NCBI RefSeq assembly: GCF_000026225.1
Contig: NC_011740.1
Location: 2,604,001-2,668,000 of the forward strand
From: Escherichia fergusonii ATCC 35469
GTDB lineage: Bacteria; Pseudomonadota; Gammaproteobacteria; Enterobacterales; Enterobacteriaceae
Direction: 5' to 3'
DNA length: 64,000 bases
Shown: positions 8,645-19,000 of the stretch, in pieces
How positions within the stretch are numbered: the first letter of the stretch is position 1
Layout of the letters: every line of letters begins with the position of its first letter
Program-made: the position numbers and the translations under genes
The notes under the pieces: model-generated
What the model saw: only the letters and a program-made list of their open reading frames with translations
Told to the model about the DNA's origin: nothing
Database searches by the model: none

Positions 8645-8677
8645 TCTTGTGCTGTCTGTAGCGTGGGCAGCACAAGA
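8645..8677. repeat. 10-bp perfect stem-loop between apt and dnaX
   Basis: TCTTGTGCTG pairs with CAGCACAAGA around a 13-nt loop in the apt-dnaX gap, 11 bp after the apt stop. There is no clear T-run, so it may be an attenuator, an RNA processing or stability element, or a weak terminator for apt. Confidence 0.45.
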
Positions 8678-8687
8678 CTGGCGATAA

Positions 8688-9239
8688 TTAATGGCCCGGG
8701 AACGGGACAAGGCTGTAGCTGGTAATGCCCTGTTTTTCGAGACGCTGTTCGCCGCCGAGATCGAACAGGTTGATAATGAACGCAGCGTCAGTCACTTCAC
8801 CACCTAAACGGCGGATCAGTTTAACCGTCGCTTCAATAGTGCCGCCGGTTGCCAGCAGATCGTCCACCACCAGAACTTTGTCGCCCGGTTTGATGGCATC
8901 AACGTGGATTTCCAGCTGATCGGTGCCGTATTCCAGATCGTAAGTTTCACTGATGGTCTCACGCGGCAGTTTGCCCGGTTTACGGACCGGTACAAAGCCA
9001 ACGCCCAGACCCAATGCTACCGGAGCGCCGAACAAGAAGCCACGCGCTTCAGTGCCGACAACTTTGGTAATGCCCGCATTTTTGTAACGCTCAACCAGTA
9101 AATCGATGCTGAGAGCGTAAGCTTTCGGGTCTTCCAGTAAGCTGGTGACATCGCGGAACAGAATGCCGGGTTTTGGGTAGTCCTGAATGCTTTTGATGCT
9201 ATTTTTGAGATACTCAAGCTGCTGTGCAGTCGCGGTCAT
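8688..9239 (-). CDS. apt: Adenine phosphoribosyltransferase
   Basis: Purine-salvage enzyme making AMP from adenine and PRPP in the cytosol. Length is 183 residues. The PRPP-binding motif VLVVDDLLATGGT lies at 122-134. An upstream in-frame extension to 9293 exists, but the ATG giving MTATAQQLEYL matches the known protein. It lies upstream of dnaX, in the same direction, with a 128-bp gap holding a stem-loop. Confidence 0.97.
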   Translation of the reverse strand: MTATAQQLEYLKNSIKSIQDYPKPGILFRDVTSLLEDPKAYALSIDLLVERYKNAGITKVVGTEARGFLFGAPVALGLGVGFVPVRKPGKLPRETISETYDLEYGTDQLEIHVDAIKPGDKVLVVDDLLATGGTIEATVKLIRRLGGEVTDAAFIINLFDLGGEQRLEKQGITSYSLVPFPGH

Positions 9240-9400
9240 AAGTGTATGCCTGCTTGTTACGGTGGTACTCACGGCGCGTTTTAAACGAGTCAAAAGTAAC
9301 AGTTGTTTAACCTTTGACCGCCTGCGCCTGTGCTCGAAAACGCCAGAATGTACTGGCTGTGGGCGATAATTGCAACAGCGATTGTTGTGCTTTGCCGTTT

Positions 9401-9769
9401 TTATTGCTTTTCATCAATCACCGGGATTCGCCACATAAAAATCAGCAAACAACCGAGGATCACCAACAACAGAATACGCACCCACGTCATATGCACGAAC
9501 CAAAGTGAAATCGAAAAAGTCAGTAAAATAATGAATATCGCCCGAGGCTTTGCACCGCGTGGCATCGCATGATATTTCTGCCAGAAACGTAGATAGCTGC
9601 CAAACCATGAGCGGTACAGCAACCAGGCGTGAAAGCGCGGGGAAGAACGGGCAAAGCACCAGGCCGCCAGCAGGATAAACGGCGTCGTTGGTAATACCGG
9701 TAATACCACGCCCAGCGTACCCAGTACTACCGCCAGCCAGCCAATGATGATTAAAATGATTCGTTGCAT
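9401..9769 (-). CDS. ybaN: Inner-membrane protein YbaN (DUF454)
   Basis: Small integral membrane protein of 122 residues with three or four hydrophobic segments (residues about 3-24, 26-42, 78-95 and 97-113). It contains the DUF454 signature GVVLPVLPTTPFILLAAWCFARSS broken across the first loop. Function is unknown. It ends three residues earlier than the K-12 protein I remember. It is transcribed divergently from priC. Confidence 0.93.
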   Translation of the reverse strand: MQRIILIIIGWLAVVLGTLGVVLPVLPTTPFILLAAWCFARSSPRFHAWLLYRSWFGSYLRFWQKYHAMPRGAKPRAIFIILLTFSISLWFVHMTWVRILLLVILGCLLIFMWRIPVIDEKQ

Positions 9770-9838
9770 ATTATGTGTAGTCAGCTTACAGAGTGGCTAC
9801 TTTAGCATAACAATTATCATTTTCATTGAGGTCTTATC

Positions 9839-10366
9839 GTGAAAACCGCCCTGCTGCTGGAAAAACTGGAAGGTCAGCTCGCCACGCTGCGCCAGCGTTG
9901 TGCCCCGGTGGCGCAGTTCGCCACGCTAAGCGCCCGTTTCGACAGGCGCCTTTTTCAAACCCGTGCGACAACTCTACAGGCGTGCCTGGAGGAAGCGGGA
10001 GATAATTTGTCCGCGCTTCGCCATGCAGTTGAGCAACAGCAACTGCCGCAAGTGGCCTGGCTGGCGGAACATCTGGCAGCACAACTGGAAGCCATAGCGC
10101 GTGAAGCCGCCGCCTGGTCATTGCGCGAGTGGGACAGTGCGCCACCGAAAATTGCCCGCTGGCAGCGTAAACGTATTCAGCATCAGGATTTTGAGCGGCG
10201 ACTTCGTGAGATGGTTGCCGAACGTAGAGCCCGTCTGGCGCAAGCGGCCGATCTCGTGGAACAACAAACGCTGCATCGTGAAGTGGAAGCCTATGAAGCG
10301 CGCCTTGCGCGGTGTCGCCATGCGCTGGAAAAAATCGAAAACAGGTTAGCGCGTTTAACCCGCTAA
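9839..10366 (+). CDS. priC: Primosomal replication protein N'' (PriC)
   Basis: Replication-restart factor that recognises stalled forks with a leading-strand gap and loads DnaB. The 175-residue protein begins at a GTG, with a GAGG ribosome site seven bases upstream. It is helical, rich in Arg/Gln/Leu, with the DNA/SSB-binding basic C-terminal half. ybaM follows 13 bp later in the same direction. Confidence 0.95.
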   Translation: MKTALLLEKLEGQLATLRQRCAPVAQFATLSARFDRRLFQTRATTLQACLEEAGDNLSALRHAVEQQQLPQVAWLAEHLAAQLEAIAREAAAWSLREWDSAPPKIARWQRKRIQHQDFERRLREMVAERRARLAQAADLVEQQTLHREVEAYEARLARCRHALEKIENRLARLTR

Positions 10367-10379
10367 CAATGGAGAGAAT

Positions 10380-10544
10380 ATGTCACTGGAAAATGCCCCT
10401 GACGATGTCAAACTGGCCGTCGATTTAATTGTCCTGCTGGAAGAAAATCAGATCCCTGCCAGTACCGTGCTGCGCGCGCTGGATATTGTTAAGCGTGATT
10501 ATGAAAAGAAGTTACAGAGCGATGAGGCTTCGCAAAGCGAGTAA
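10380..10544 (+). CDS. ybaM: Small conserved protein YbaM (DUF2496)
   Basis: A 54-residue protein starting MSLENAPDDVKLAVDLIVLL. It is one residue longer than the K-12 form I remember because the tail reads QSDEASQSE. Predicted helical and soluble, function unknown. A GGAGAGA ribosome site precedes the ATG. It follows priC, probably as one transcript, and ends at a bidirectional terminator shared with mscK. Confidence 0.92.
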   Translation: MSLENAPDDVKLAVDLIVLLEENQIPASTVLRALDIVKRDYEKKLQSDEASQSE

Positions 10545-10548
10545 AAAA

Positions 10549-10577
10549 TAAAGGGCGGCATCACTGTCGCCCTTTAT
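10549..10577. terminator. Bidirectional terminator between ybaM and mscK
   Basis: A stem of TAAAGGGCG with CGCCCTTTA is flanked by an A-run on one side and T-rich sequence on the other, located between two convergent genes. Confidence 0.85.
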
Positions 10578-10582
10578 TGTCC

Positions 10583-13500
10583 TTACCCTACCGCAGGCGT
10601 TGGATCGTCGCCCTTGTAGTCACGTTTCACTTCCGTTACTTCATCGCCCTTCTCGTTGTGCAAATACACTTCAAGCTGGTTAAAGGCAATGTTGATGTCG
10701 TTTTCACGGCACAGCTGATCGATAGTACGGTTCAGCTCATCGACAGTACGACTGCGGTCACGCAGTTCACGCACATACAGACGCAGCTCATGATCCAATG
10801 TGCTGGCACCAAACGCCGTAAAGAAGACTTCCGGCATGGGTTCGTGCATCACCCTTGGGTGCTCAGTCGCCGCCTTCAGCAATACTTTACGCACTTTTTC
10901 CAGATCGGAGCCATAGGCCACGCCCAGACGAATCACCAGACGAGTGGTGGTGTCGGTTAACGACCAGTTGATGAGACGCTCAGTAACAAACGCTTTGTTC
11001 GGGATGATCACTTCTTTGCGATCGAAATCGGTAATCGTTGTCGCACGAATACGGATCTTGCTGACCGTACCCGAGAAGCTACCAATGGTTACCGTATCGC
11101 CAATGCGCACCGGACGTTCGAACAGGATAATCAAACCGGAGACGAAGTTACCGAAGATCTCCTGTAAACCAAAACCAAGACCTACGGATAATGCTGCCGC
11201 CAGCCACTGGAGTTTATCCCACGAGACGCCCAGCGATCCGAACACCGTCATCGCACCAACGGCAATAATGATGTAGTTAAGGATGGTAGTAATGGCATAC
11301 GACGCGCCCTGGCGCATATTCAGTCGCGAGAGCACCAGCACTTCCAGCAAACCAGGCAGGTTGCGAATTAACGCCCAGGCTACCATTGAGGCGATAATTG
11401 CAAACAGCAGGCTGCCCATGGTGACGTTTTTCACCACCGCAGCACCGGCTTCAGTGCCGTTGTAATGCCAGAGCGTGATGCTGTCAAGATAGCTGAATAC
11501 GGTGATCAAATCGGACCAAATCGCCCAGAACATGACACCGAACAGCGCAAACATCAGCAACATGGTAATACGCAGCGTCTGCTGGTTAACCTGCTCCAGT
11601 GCAATGGTGGGTTCTTCCGGCGGTTCAGCACCTTCCGCGCCCTCTTTCACCAGATTCTGTCGACGCGCCAGCGCACGACGCCAGGCGATACGCCGCGCCG
11701 CTACGCTTAAGCCACGCAGTACTGTCTGGTAGAGCAGGTTCCAGATGATCACCAGATAAACGGTTTCAATCCAGCGTCCTGCCAGACGCAGCGTAGTGTA
11801 GAAGTAGCCTGTAGCAGTCAGCACCATCAACGCAATCGGGATTATCGACAGCACGGTAATGGTGACCAGTCGCATGGTGTGCGACTCTTTATCACGCCAG
11901 CTTTCGCGGCACATCGGCCACACCAGGAAGGCAATCAGCAACAGGTTGAAGAAAATCATCGCCTGCCCCAGCACATCATCCATCAGATGCAGTGGGGATA
12001 GTTCTGCCACCACTGACCAGAAATGGATTGGCAGCAACGCGAGACTGATGCGGACAATTTGTCGACGCCAGTGGCTGGTCTGCTGTTCCGGCATACCGAA
12101 GTGACGTACGGCAACACCGTTTTTCTCCAGTACCTTCCAGCACAGGCCAAACACCAGCCAGAAAATCGCCAGTTTTTTGCTGAACGACCATAGCAGTTCG
12201 CTGATGTTGAGCTGCATGGTCAACAGAATCAGGCCAACCGCGAGAATAATCAGGCACACCGGCAGCGCACGGATCAGGTCGATAAGGATCGCTTTTGGTG
12301 TGTTGAGCTGGCTGTCGTTACGCAGGGAACCCACAGCGGAAGCCAGTTTTTGTTGATATGCTTTCAGCCACCCCAGACGCCAGTGGATCAGCCCGGCAAT
12401 CAGCAGCAGTGGTAAACCAGCGAGGAAGGCGATGAATACGGCAGGCCAGGCCTTTTCCCAGTTCACCGTGATTTTCATTGATTTAAACTCATCTTTCAGC
12501 GTTTGCGGGAACGCTTTGATCCAGTCCCAGTCCATCGGACGGTTACTGTTCACCCAAAAGATTTGCTGAGTCAGGATGGATTTCAGGTTTTTCGATACGC
12601 TCATTAACTGCTGCTGGTTGATTTGCAGGTTAATGGCCATCATCAACTGGTTACCCAACTGTTTATTAAGCTGATCCAGCAGTTCGCGACGCATATCCAC
12701 AACCTGGAGTAATGCGTCATGAACTTCACTGTTAACTTCGTTGGCGTGACCTTCTTCCAGTTTGTTAACGAACGCATCGCTCTGGAAGAGCGCATCACGC
12801 TGCTGGTTGACTTCAAACTGTTCGAGACGCAAATCCGCGATGCGGTTGGTCATGTTTTCCAGTTCATCCGCCGAGGGCAGCGTTTGTTGTTGCTGATAAA
12901 GGATACGAGACAACAACAGGCTGCCTTTCAGGACAGAAATCTGCTCTTTGATATTACGTTCCGATTGCAGCGCCCGCTCAAGCCAGTTTTTGACTTTGAT
13001 GTTTTGCTGCATCAGCTGATTACCGTTTTCGGTCGCGGTAATCAAACGCTGACTCAACTGCTGGTTTATTTCCAGCTCCTGCTTCACCAGCGGGTTAGCC
13101 TGAATACGCGCAGTTTCATCCGGCGAGACCGCTTCCTGCGCCGTCTTCTCAGTTAAGGTGAGACGTTTATTGTTAACGGCCTCCTGCAATAACTGAAGTT
13201 CATGTTCAAGGCGCGTGCTATTCGCGGTCACATAATCACGTTGCTTTTGCAGCATATCCTGCAAAATAGTATTGCCTTCCAGACTTTTACGCTGCTGATC
13301 AATCTGTGCATTTAGCAGAGCCTGCTGAACCTGGAGTAACGTTTTTTGCGTCGCACGCAACTCGGTTTCACCAACTTCTGTGCCATCCAGACGGTTACGA
13401 ATTTGCTGCAGCTGTTGAGAAGCGTTGTACATGGAGTTTTGTACGCGCTCTGGCTGGGTTTGCAGCGATACAAGCTGGCTGTTATAAGCGGCCAAATCGT

Positions 13501-13942
13501 TTTGCGCATTCTGCAACTCATCCAGTACCTGAGCCACGCGGGATTCAAGCTGGCGCAAAGAAAGCGTACGAAGAACTGTGCGCGTTTCCTGGTCGTTATC
13601 CACGTCATTCAGGGTGGTTAACGCATCTGTAGCCTGACGCATTTTTTCCGGGGCCTGGGCAACTTTTTGTTTCAGTTGCACCGTTTCTTCTTTTACCCGG
13701 TCGATTTTATCGAGCGTCGCTAAGGTGTCGGTCAGATCCTGCTGAACTAATTTATCCTGGGCAGAGAGATCTTTTTGTTTATTAAGCGCATCCAACTGGG
13801 CCTGCACGTCTGCTTTGGTTGGCAAGTCGCCACCAGCCGCGCGCGCAAAAGCCGGAGCCTGGCTACACAAAATAAATGCAAGCGCAAAAAGCGAAATAAA
13901 AACAAATTGTTGTGAACGTTTATAGAACTGCAACATAGTCAT
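10583..13942 (-). CDS. mscK: Potassium-dependent mechanosensitive channel MscK (KefA)
   Basis: Large inner-membrane channel that opens under membrane tension and needs external K+, releasing solutes on hypo-osmotic shock. Length is 1119 residues. A cleavable N-terminal signal (about 1-34) leads to a long periplasmic coiled-coil region (about 40-470), then about eleven membrane segments. The MscS-like pore and cytoplasmic cage are near the C-terminus (GLQEIFGNFVSGLIILFERP, then VIIPNKAFV). The N-terminal 230 residues differ from K-12 more than the rest. Confidence 0.96.
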   Translation of the reverse strand: MTMLQFYKRSQQFVFISLFALAFILCSQAPAFARAAGGDLPTKADVQAQLDALNKQKDLSAQDKLVQQDLTDTLATLDKIDRVKEETVQLKQKVAQAPEKMRQATDALTTLNDVDNDQETRTVLRTLSLRQLESRVAQVLDELQNAQNDLAAYNSQLVSLQTQPERVQNSMYNASQQLQQIRNRLDGTEVGETELRATQKTLLQVQQALLNAQIDQQRKSLEGNTILQDMLQKQRDYVTANSTRLEHELQLLQEAVNNKRLTLTEKTAQEAVSPDETARIQANPLVKQELEINQQLSQRLITATENGNQLMQQNIKVKNWLERALQSERNIKEQISVLKGSLLLSRILYQQQQTLPSADELENMTNRIADLRLEQFEVNQQRDALFQSDAFVNKLEEGHANEVNSEVHDALLQVVDMRRELLDQLNKQLGNQLMMAINLQINQQQLMSVSKNLKSILTQQIFWVNSNRPMDWDWIKAFPQTLKDEFKSMKITVNWEKAWPAVFIAFLAGLPLLLIAGLIHWRLGWLKAYQQKLASAVGSLRNDSQLNTPKAILIDLIRALPVCLIILAVGLILLTMQLNISELLWSFSKKLAIFWLVFGLCWKVLEKNGVAVRHFGMPEQQTSHWRRQIVRISLALLPIHFWSVVAELSPLHLMDDVLGQAMIFFNLLLIAFLVWPMCRESWRDKESHTMRLVTITVLSIIPIALMVLTATGYFYTTLRLAGRWIETVYLVIIWNLLYQTVLRGLSVAARRIAWRRALARRQNLVKEGAEGAEPPEEPTIALEQVNQQTLRITMLLMFALFGVMFWAIWSDLITVFSYLDSITLWHYNGTEAGAAVVKNVTMGSLLFAIIASMVAWALIRNLPGLLEVLVLSRLNMRQGASYAITTILNYIIIAVGAMTVFGSLGVSWDKLQWLAAALSVGLGFGLQEIFGNFVSGLIILFERPVRIGDTVTIGSFSGTVSKIRIRATTITDFDRKEVIIPNKAFVTERLINWSLTDTTTRLVIRLGVAYGSDLEKVRKVLLKAATEHPRVMHEPMPEVFFTAFGASTLDHELRLYVRELRDRSRTVDELNRTIDQLCRENDINIAFNQLEVYLHNEKGDEVTEVKRDYKGDDPTPAVG

Positions 13943-14037
13943 GATGAATAGGCGTTTTGCTACCGGCGGGGCGCCGGAAATAGTCAGGGCGCAAGAATAT
14001 CACGCCTCAGACAGACGGAATAGCAACAGCGAGATCC

Positions 14038-14055
14038 TCCAGGATAAATCCTGGA
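14038..14055. repeat. Stem-loop between acrR and mscK
   Basis: TCCAGGA and TCCTGGA form a perfect 7-bp hairpin with a TAAA loop, 13 bp beyond the acrR stop. There is no T-run, so its role as terminator is uncertain. Confidence 0.4.
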
Positions 14056-14067
14056 ATTAGCGTGTCA

Positions 14068-14715
14068 TTATTCCTTTGCAGAGGTTGCCCGCAGTGATGG
14101 ACAAAAGAGATACATTTCTAATAAGACGGCGACGTAATCTCGCGCCTCTTTTTTCAGGTCAAAAGCCTGCGGAGCAAATAACCAGCTTTCCATTAAACCT
14201 GAAATATAGCCGCGCATAATAATAGCCGCCCGGCGAGTAAGCAGGTCTTCTGGCAACATTTTCGCAGTAATACAATGTCTTAGTGTTTGTTCGATACGGT
14301 CATAGCTTTCCACGCAGAGATTGCGCTGAGCCTGCTGAACTACCGCCATTTCACCAACGAACTCACATTTATGGAATATAATTTCCATCAATAAACGTCG
14401 GCGTTCTTCCGTCACAGTAGCTTCAAGAATATAGACTAAAATCTCTCGCAAAACGGAAAGTGGATCGTCGGGGAATTTTGCCTGATACTCAAGCTCAAGT
14501 TCTCCGATACTGGACTCGGACAACTCCCAGATCTCACTGAACAAATCCGACTTGTTTTTAAAATGCCAGTAGATTGCACCACGCGTAACGCCTGCGGCTT
14601 TTGCAATCTCTGCCAGCGAGGTAGATGATACTCCTTGCTGAGAAAACAAACGCAAAGCTACATCGAGGATGTGCTGTCGTGTTTCCAGCGCTTGTTGTTT
14701 GGTTTTTCGTGCCAT
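14068..14715 (-). CDS. acrR: TetR-family repressor AcrR
   Basis: Local repressor of the acrAB multidrug pump that releases DNA when drug-like ligands bind. It has 215 residues: a TetR helix-turn-helix near 30-55 (TSLAEIAKAAGVTRGAIYWHF) and a ligand-binding helical C-terminal domain. It is divergent from acrA and its operator lies between the two genes. The tail (SLRATSAKE) differs from K-12. Confidence 0.97.
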   Translation of the reverse strand: MARKTKQQALETRQHILDVALRLFSQQGVSSTSLAEIAKAAGVTRGAIYWHFKNKSDLFSEIWELSESSIGELELEYQAKFPDDPLSVLREILVYILEATVTEERRRLLMEIIFHKCEFVGEMAVVQQAQRNLCVESYDRIEQTLRHCITAKMLPEDLLTRRAAIIMRGYISGLMESWLFAPQAFDLKKEARDYVAVLLEMYLFCPSLRATSAKE

Positions 14716-14743
14716 ATGTCAGTGAATTTTCAGGCGTTAGATT

Positions 14744-14767
14744 TACATACATTTATGAATGTATGTA
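14744..14767. promoter_or_regulatory. AcrR operator
   Basis: A 24-bp near-perfect palindrome with half sites TACATACATT and AATGTATGTA lies between acrR and acrA. It is the recognised AcrR-binding site and covers both divergent promoters. Confidence 0.9.
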
Positions 14768-14858
14768 CCATATCACGACGATAATATAAACGCAGCAATG
14801 GGTTTAGGGGCTTTTTTGCCCATTGATCAATTTGAAATCGGACACTCGAGGTTTACAT

Positions 14859-16052
14859 ATGAACAAAAACAGAGGATTTACGCCTCTGGCGGCCGTTCTG
14901 TTGCTTTCAGGCAGCTTAGCGCTAACAGGATGCGACGACAAACAGGCCCAACAAGGGGGCCAGCAGATGCCAGAAGTTGGGGTTGTGACGCTCAAAACTG
15001 AACCTCTACAAATCACTACTGAGCTTCCGGGGCGTACCAGCGCTTTCCGTATTGCGGAAGTCCGTCCTCAGGTTAGCGGTATTATCCTGAAGCGCAATTT
15101 TAAAGAAGGCAGTGATATCGAAGCTGGCGTCTCTCTGTATCAGATTGATCCTGCAACTTATCAGGCTGCCTATGACAGCGCGAAAGGCGATCTGGCGAAA
15201 GCTCAGGCTGCGGCTAATATCGCGCAACTGACAGTTAATCGTTATCAGAAACTGCTCGGTACGCAGTACATCAGTAAGCAGGAGTACGATCAGGCACTGG
15301 CTGACGCGCAACAGGCTAACGCAGCGGTGACCGCGGCGAAAGCGGCTGTTGAAACCGCACGGATTAACCTGGCATACACCAAAGTCACCTCTCCAATTAA
15401 TGGTCGCATTGGTAAGTCGAATGTGACTGAAGGTGCCCTGGTGCAAAACGGTCAGGCGACTGCGCTGGCAACCGTACAGCAACTTGATCCGATCTATGTT
15501 GATGTGACTCAGTCCAGCAACGACTTTCTGCGCCTGAAACAGGAACTGGCGAATGGCACGCTGAAACAAGAGAACGGCAAAGCCAAAGTGTCGCTGATCA
15601 CCAGTGACGGCATTAAGTTCCCACAGGACGGTACGCTGGAGTTCTCTGACGTTACTGTCGATCAGACCACCGGGTCTATCACCCTACGCGCTATCTTCCC
15701 GAACCCGGATCATACTCTGCTGCCGGGTATGTTCGTGCGTGCACGTCTGGAAGAAGGGCTTAATCCAAACGCCATTTTAGTCCCGCAACAGGGTGTAACC
15801 CGTATACCGCGTGGCGATGCTACCGTACTGGTGGTTGGCGCGGATGACAAAGTGGAAACCCGTCCGATCGTTGCAAGCCAGGCTATTGGCGATAAGTGGC
15901 TGGTGACAGAAGGTCTGAAAGCAGGCGATCGCGTAGTAATAAGTGGGCTGCAGAAAGTGCGTCCTGGTGTCCAGGTAAAAGCACAAGAAGTTACCGCTGA
16001 TAATAACCAGCAAGCCGCAAGCGGTACTCAGCCTGAACAGTCCAAGTCTTAA
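14859..16052 (+). CDS. acrA: Multidrug efflux periplasmic adaptor AcrA
   Basis: Lipid-anchored membrane-fusion protein that links AcrB to the TolC channel. Length is 397 residues from the ATG after a CGAGG ribosome site; the longer in-frame ORF from 14823 is not needed. The lipobox ends at Cys25 (ALTGC). A lipoyl/barrel-sandwich domain encloses a coiled-coil hairpin (about 95-170), followed by beta-barrel and membrane-proximal domains. First gene of acrAB, 22 bp before acrB. Confidence 0.97.
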   Translation: MNKNRGFTPLAAVLLLSGSLALTGCDDKQAQQGGQQMPEVGVVTLKTEPLQITTELPGRTSAFRIAEVRPQVSGIILKRNFKEGSDIEAGVSLYQIDPATYQAAYDSAKGDLAKAQAAANIAQLTVNRYQKLLGTQYISKQEYDQALADAQQANAAVTAAKAAVETARINLAYTKVTSPINGRIGKSNVTEGALVQNGQATALATVQQLDPIYVDVTQSSNDFLRLKQELANGTLKQENGKAKVSLITSDGIKFPQDGTLEFSDVTVDQTTGSITLRAIFPNPDHTLLPGMFVRARLEEGLNPNAILVPQQGVTRIPRGDATVLVVGADDKVETRPIVASQAIGDKWLVTEGLKAGDRVVISGLQKVRPGVQVKAQEVTADNNQQAASGTQPEQSKS

Positions 16053-16074
16053 CTTAAACAGGAGCCGTTAAGAC

Positions 16075-19000
16075 ATGCCTAATTTCTTTATCGATCGCCC
16101 GATTTTTGCGTGGGTGATCGCCATCATTATCATGTTGGCAGGGGGGCTGGCGATCCTCAAACTGCCGGTGGCGCAATATCCTACGATTGCACCGCCGGCA
16201 GTAACGATCTCCGCCTCCTACCCCGGCGCTGATGCGAAAACAGTGCAGGACACTGTGACACAGGTTATCGAACAGAATATGAATGGTATCGATAACCTGA
16301 TGTACATGTCCTCTAACAGTGACTCCACGGGTACCGTGCAGATCACCCTGACCTTTGAGTCTGGTACTGATGCGGATATCGCGCAGGTTCAGGTGCAGAA
16401 CAAACTGCAGCTGGCAATGCCGTTGCTGCCGCAAGAAGTACAGCAGCAAGGGGTGAGCGTTGAGAAATCGTCCAGTAGCTTCCTGATGGTTGTCGGCGTT
16501 ATCAACACCGATGGCACCATGACGCAGGAGGATATCTCCGACTACGTGGCGGCGAATATGAAAGACGCCATCAGCCGTACGTCGGGCGTGGGTGACGTTC
16601 AGCTTTTCGGTTCTCAGTACGCGATGCGTATCTGGATGAACCCGAATGAACTGAACAAATACCAGCTAACGCCGGTTGATGTCATTACCGCCATCAAAGC
16701 GCAGAACGCCCAGGTTGCGGCGGGTCAGCTCGGTGGTACGCCGCCGGTGAAAGGCCAACAGCTTAACGCCTCTATTATCGCTCAGACGCGTCTGACCTCT
16801 ACTGAAGAGTTCGGCAAAATCTTGCTGAAAGTAAATCAGGATGGTTCCCGCGTTCTGCTGCGTGACGTCGCGAAAATTGAGCTGGGTGGTGAAAACTACG
16901 ACATCATCGCAGAGTTTAACGGCCAACCGGCTTCCGGTCTGGGGATCAAGCTGGCGACTGGCGCGAACGCGCTGGATACCGCTGCGGCAATCCGTGCTGA
17001 ACTGGCGAAGATGGAACCGTTCTTCCCGTCGGGTCTGAAAATTGTTTACCCATACGACACCACACCGTTCGTGAAAATCTCTATTCACGAAGTGGTAAAA
17101 ACTCTGGTCGAAGCGATCATCCTCGTATTCCTGGTTATGTATCTGTTCCTGCAGAACTTCCGCGCGACGTTGATCCCGACCATTGCCGTACCGGTGGTAT
17201 TGCTTGGAACCTTTGCCATCCTTGCCGCCTTTGGCTTCTCGATAAACACACTAACAATGTTCGGGATGGTGCTCGCCATCGGCTTGTTGGTGGATGACGC
17301 CATCGTTGTAGTAGAAAACGTTGAGCGTGTGATGGCGGAAGAAGGTTTGCCGCCAAAAGAAGCCACCCGTAAGTCGATGGGGCAGATTCAGGGCGCTCTG
17401 GTCGGTATCGCGATGGTGCTGTCGGCGGTGTTCGTACCGATGGCCTTCTTTGGCGGTTCTACCGGGGCAATCTATCGTCAGTTCTCCATTACCATTGTTT
17501 CAGCAATGGCGCTGTCGGTACTGGTGGCGTTGATCCTGACTCCGGCTCTTTGTGCCACCATGCTGAAACCGATTGCCAAAGGCGATCACGGAGAAGGTAA
17601 AAAAGGCTTCTTCGGCTGGTTTAACCGCATGTTCGAGAAGAGCACGCACCACTACACCGACAGCGTAGGCGGTATTCTGCGCAGTACGGGGCGTTACCTG
17701 GTGCTGTATCTAATCATCGTGGTCGGCATGGCCTATCTATTTGTGCGTCTGCCAAGCTCCTTCTTGCCAGATGAGGACCAGGGCGTATTTATGACCATGG
17801 TTCAGCTGCCAGCAGGTGCAACGCAGGAACGTACGCAGAAAGTGCTCAATGAGGTAACGAATTACTATCTGACCAAAGAGAAGAACAACGTTGAGTCGGT
17901 GTTCGCCGTTAACGGCTTCGGCTTTGCGGGACGTGGTCAGAATACCGGTATTGCGTTCGTTTCCTTGAAGGATTGGGCCGATCGCCCGGGCGAAGAAAAC
18001 AAAGTTGAAGCGATTACCATGCGTGCAACTCGTGCATTCTCGCAAATCAAAGATGCGATGGTCTTCGCCTTTAACCTGCCTGCGATTGTGGAACTGGGTA
18101 CGGCAACCGGCTTCGACTTTGAGCTGATTGACCAGGCGGGCCTTGGTCACGAAAAACTGACTCAGGCACGTAACCAACTGCTTGCAGAAGCAGCGAAGCA
18201 TCCTGATCTGCTGACCAGCGTGCGTCCAAACGGTCTGGAAGATACACCGCAGTTCAAGATTGATATCGACCAGGAGAAAGCTCAGGCACTGGGTGTTTCT
18301 ATTAACGATATTAACACTACCCTGGGCGCTGCATGGGGCGGCAGCTACGTGAACGACTTTATCGACCGTGGTCGTGTGAAGAAAGTTTACGTCATGTCAG
18401 AAGCAAAATACCGTATGCTGCCGGATGATATCGGCGACTGGTATGTTCGTGCTGCTGATGGTCAGATGGTACCGTTCTCGGCGTTCTCCTCTTCTCGTTG
18501 GGAGTACGGCTCGCCGCGTCTGGAACGTTACAACGGCCTGCCATCCATGGAAATCTTAGGCCAGGCAGCACCGGGTAAAAGTACCGGTGAAGCAATGGAA
18601 CTGATGGAACAACTGGCGAGCAAACTGCCTACCGGTGTTGGCTACGACTGGACGGGGATGTCCTATCAGGAACGTCTCTCCGGTAACCAGGCCCCTTCAC
18701 TGTACGCGATTTCGTTGATTGTCGTGTTCCTGTGTCTGGCGGCGCTGTACGAGAGCTGGTCGATTCCGTTCTCCGTTATGCTGGTCGTTCCGCTGGGGGT
18801 TATCGGTGCCTTGCTGGCAGCCACCTTCCGTGGCCTGACCAATGACGTGTACTTCCAGGTAGGCCTGCTCACAACCATTGGGTTGTCGGCGAAGAACGCG
18901 ATACTTATCGTCGAATTCGCCAAAGACCTGATGGATAAAGAAGGTAAAGGTCTGATTGAAGCGACGCTTGATGCGGTGCGGATGCGTTTACGTCCGATCC

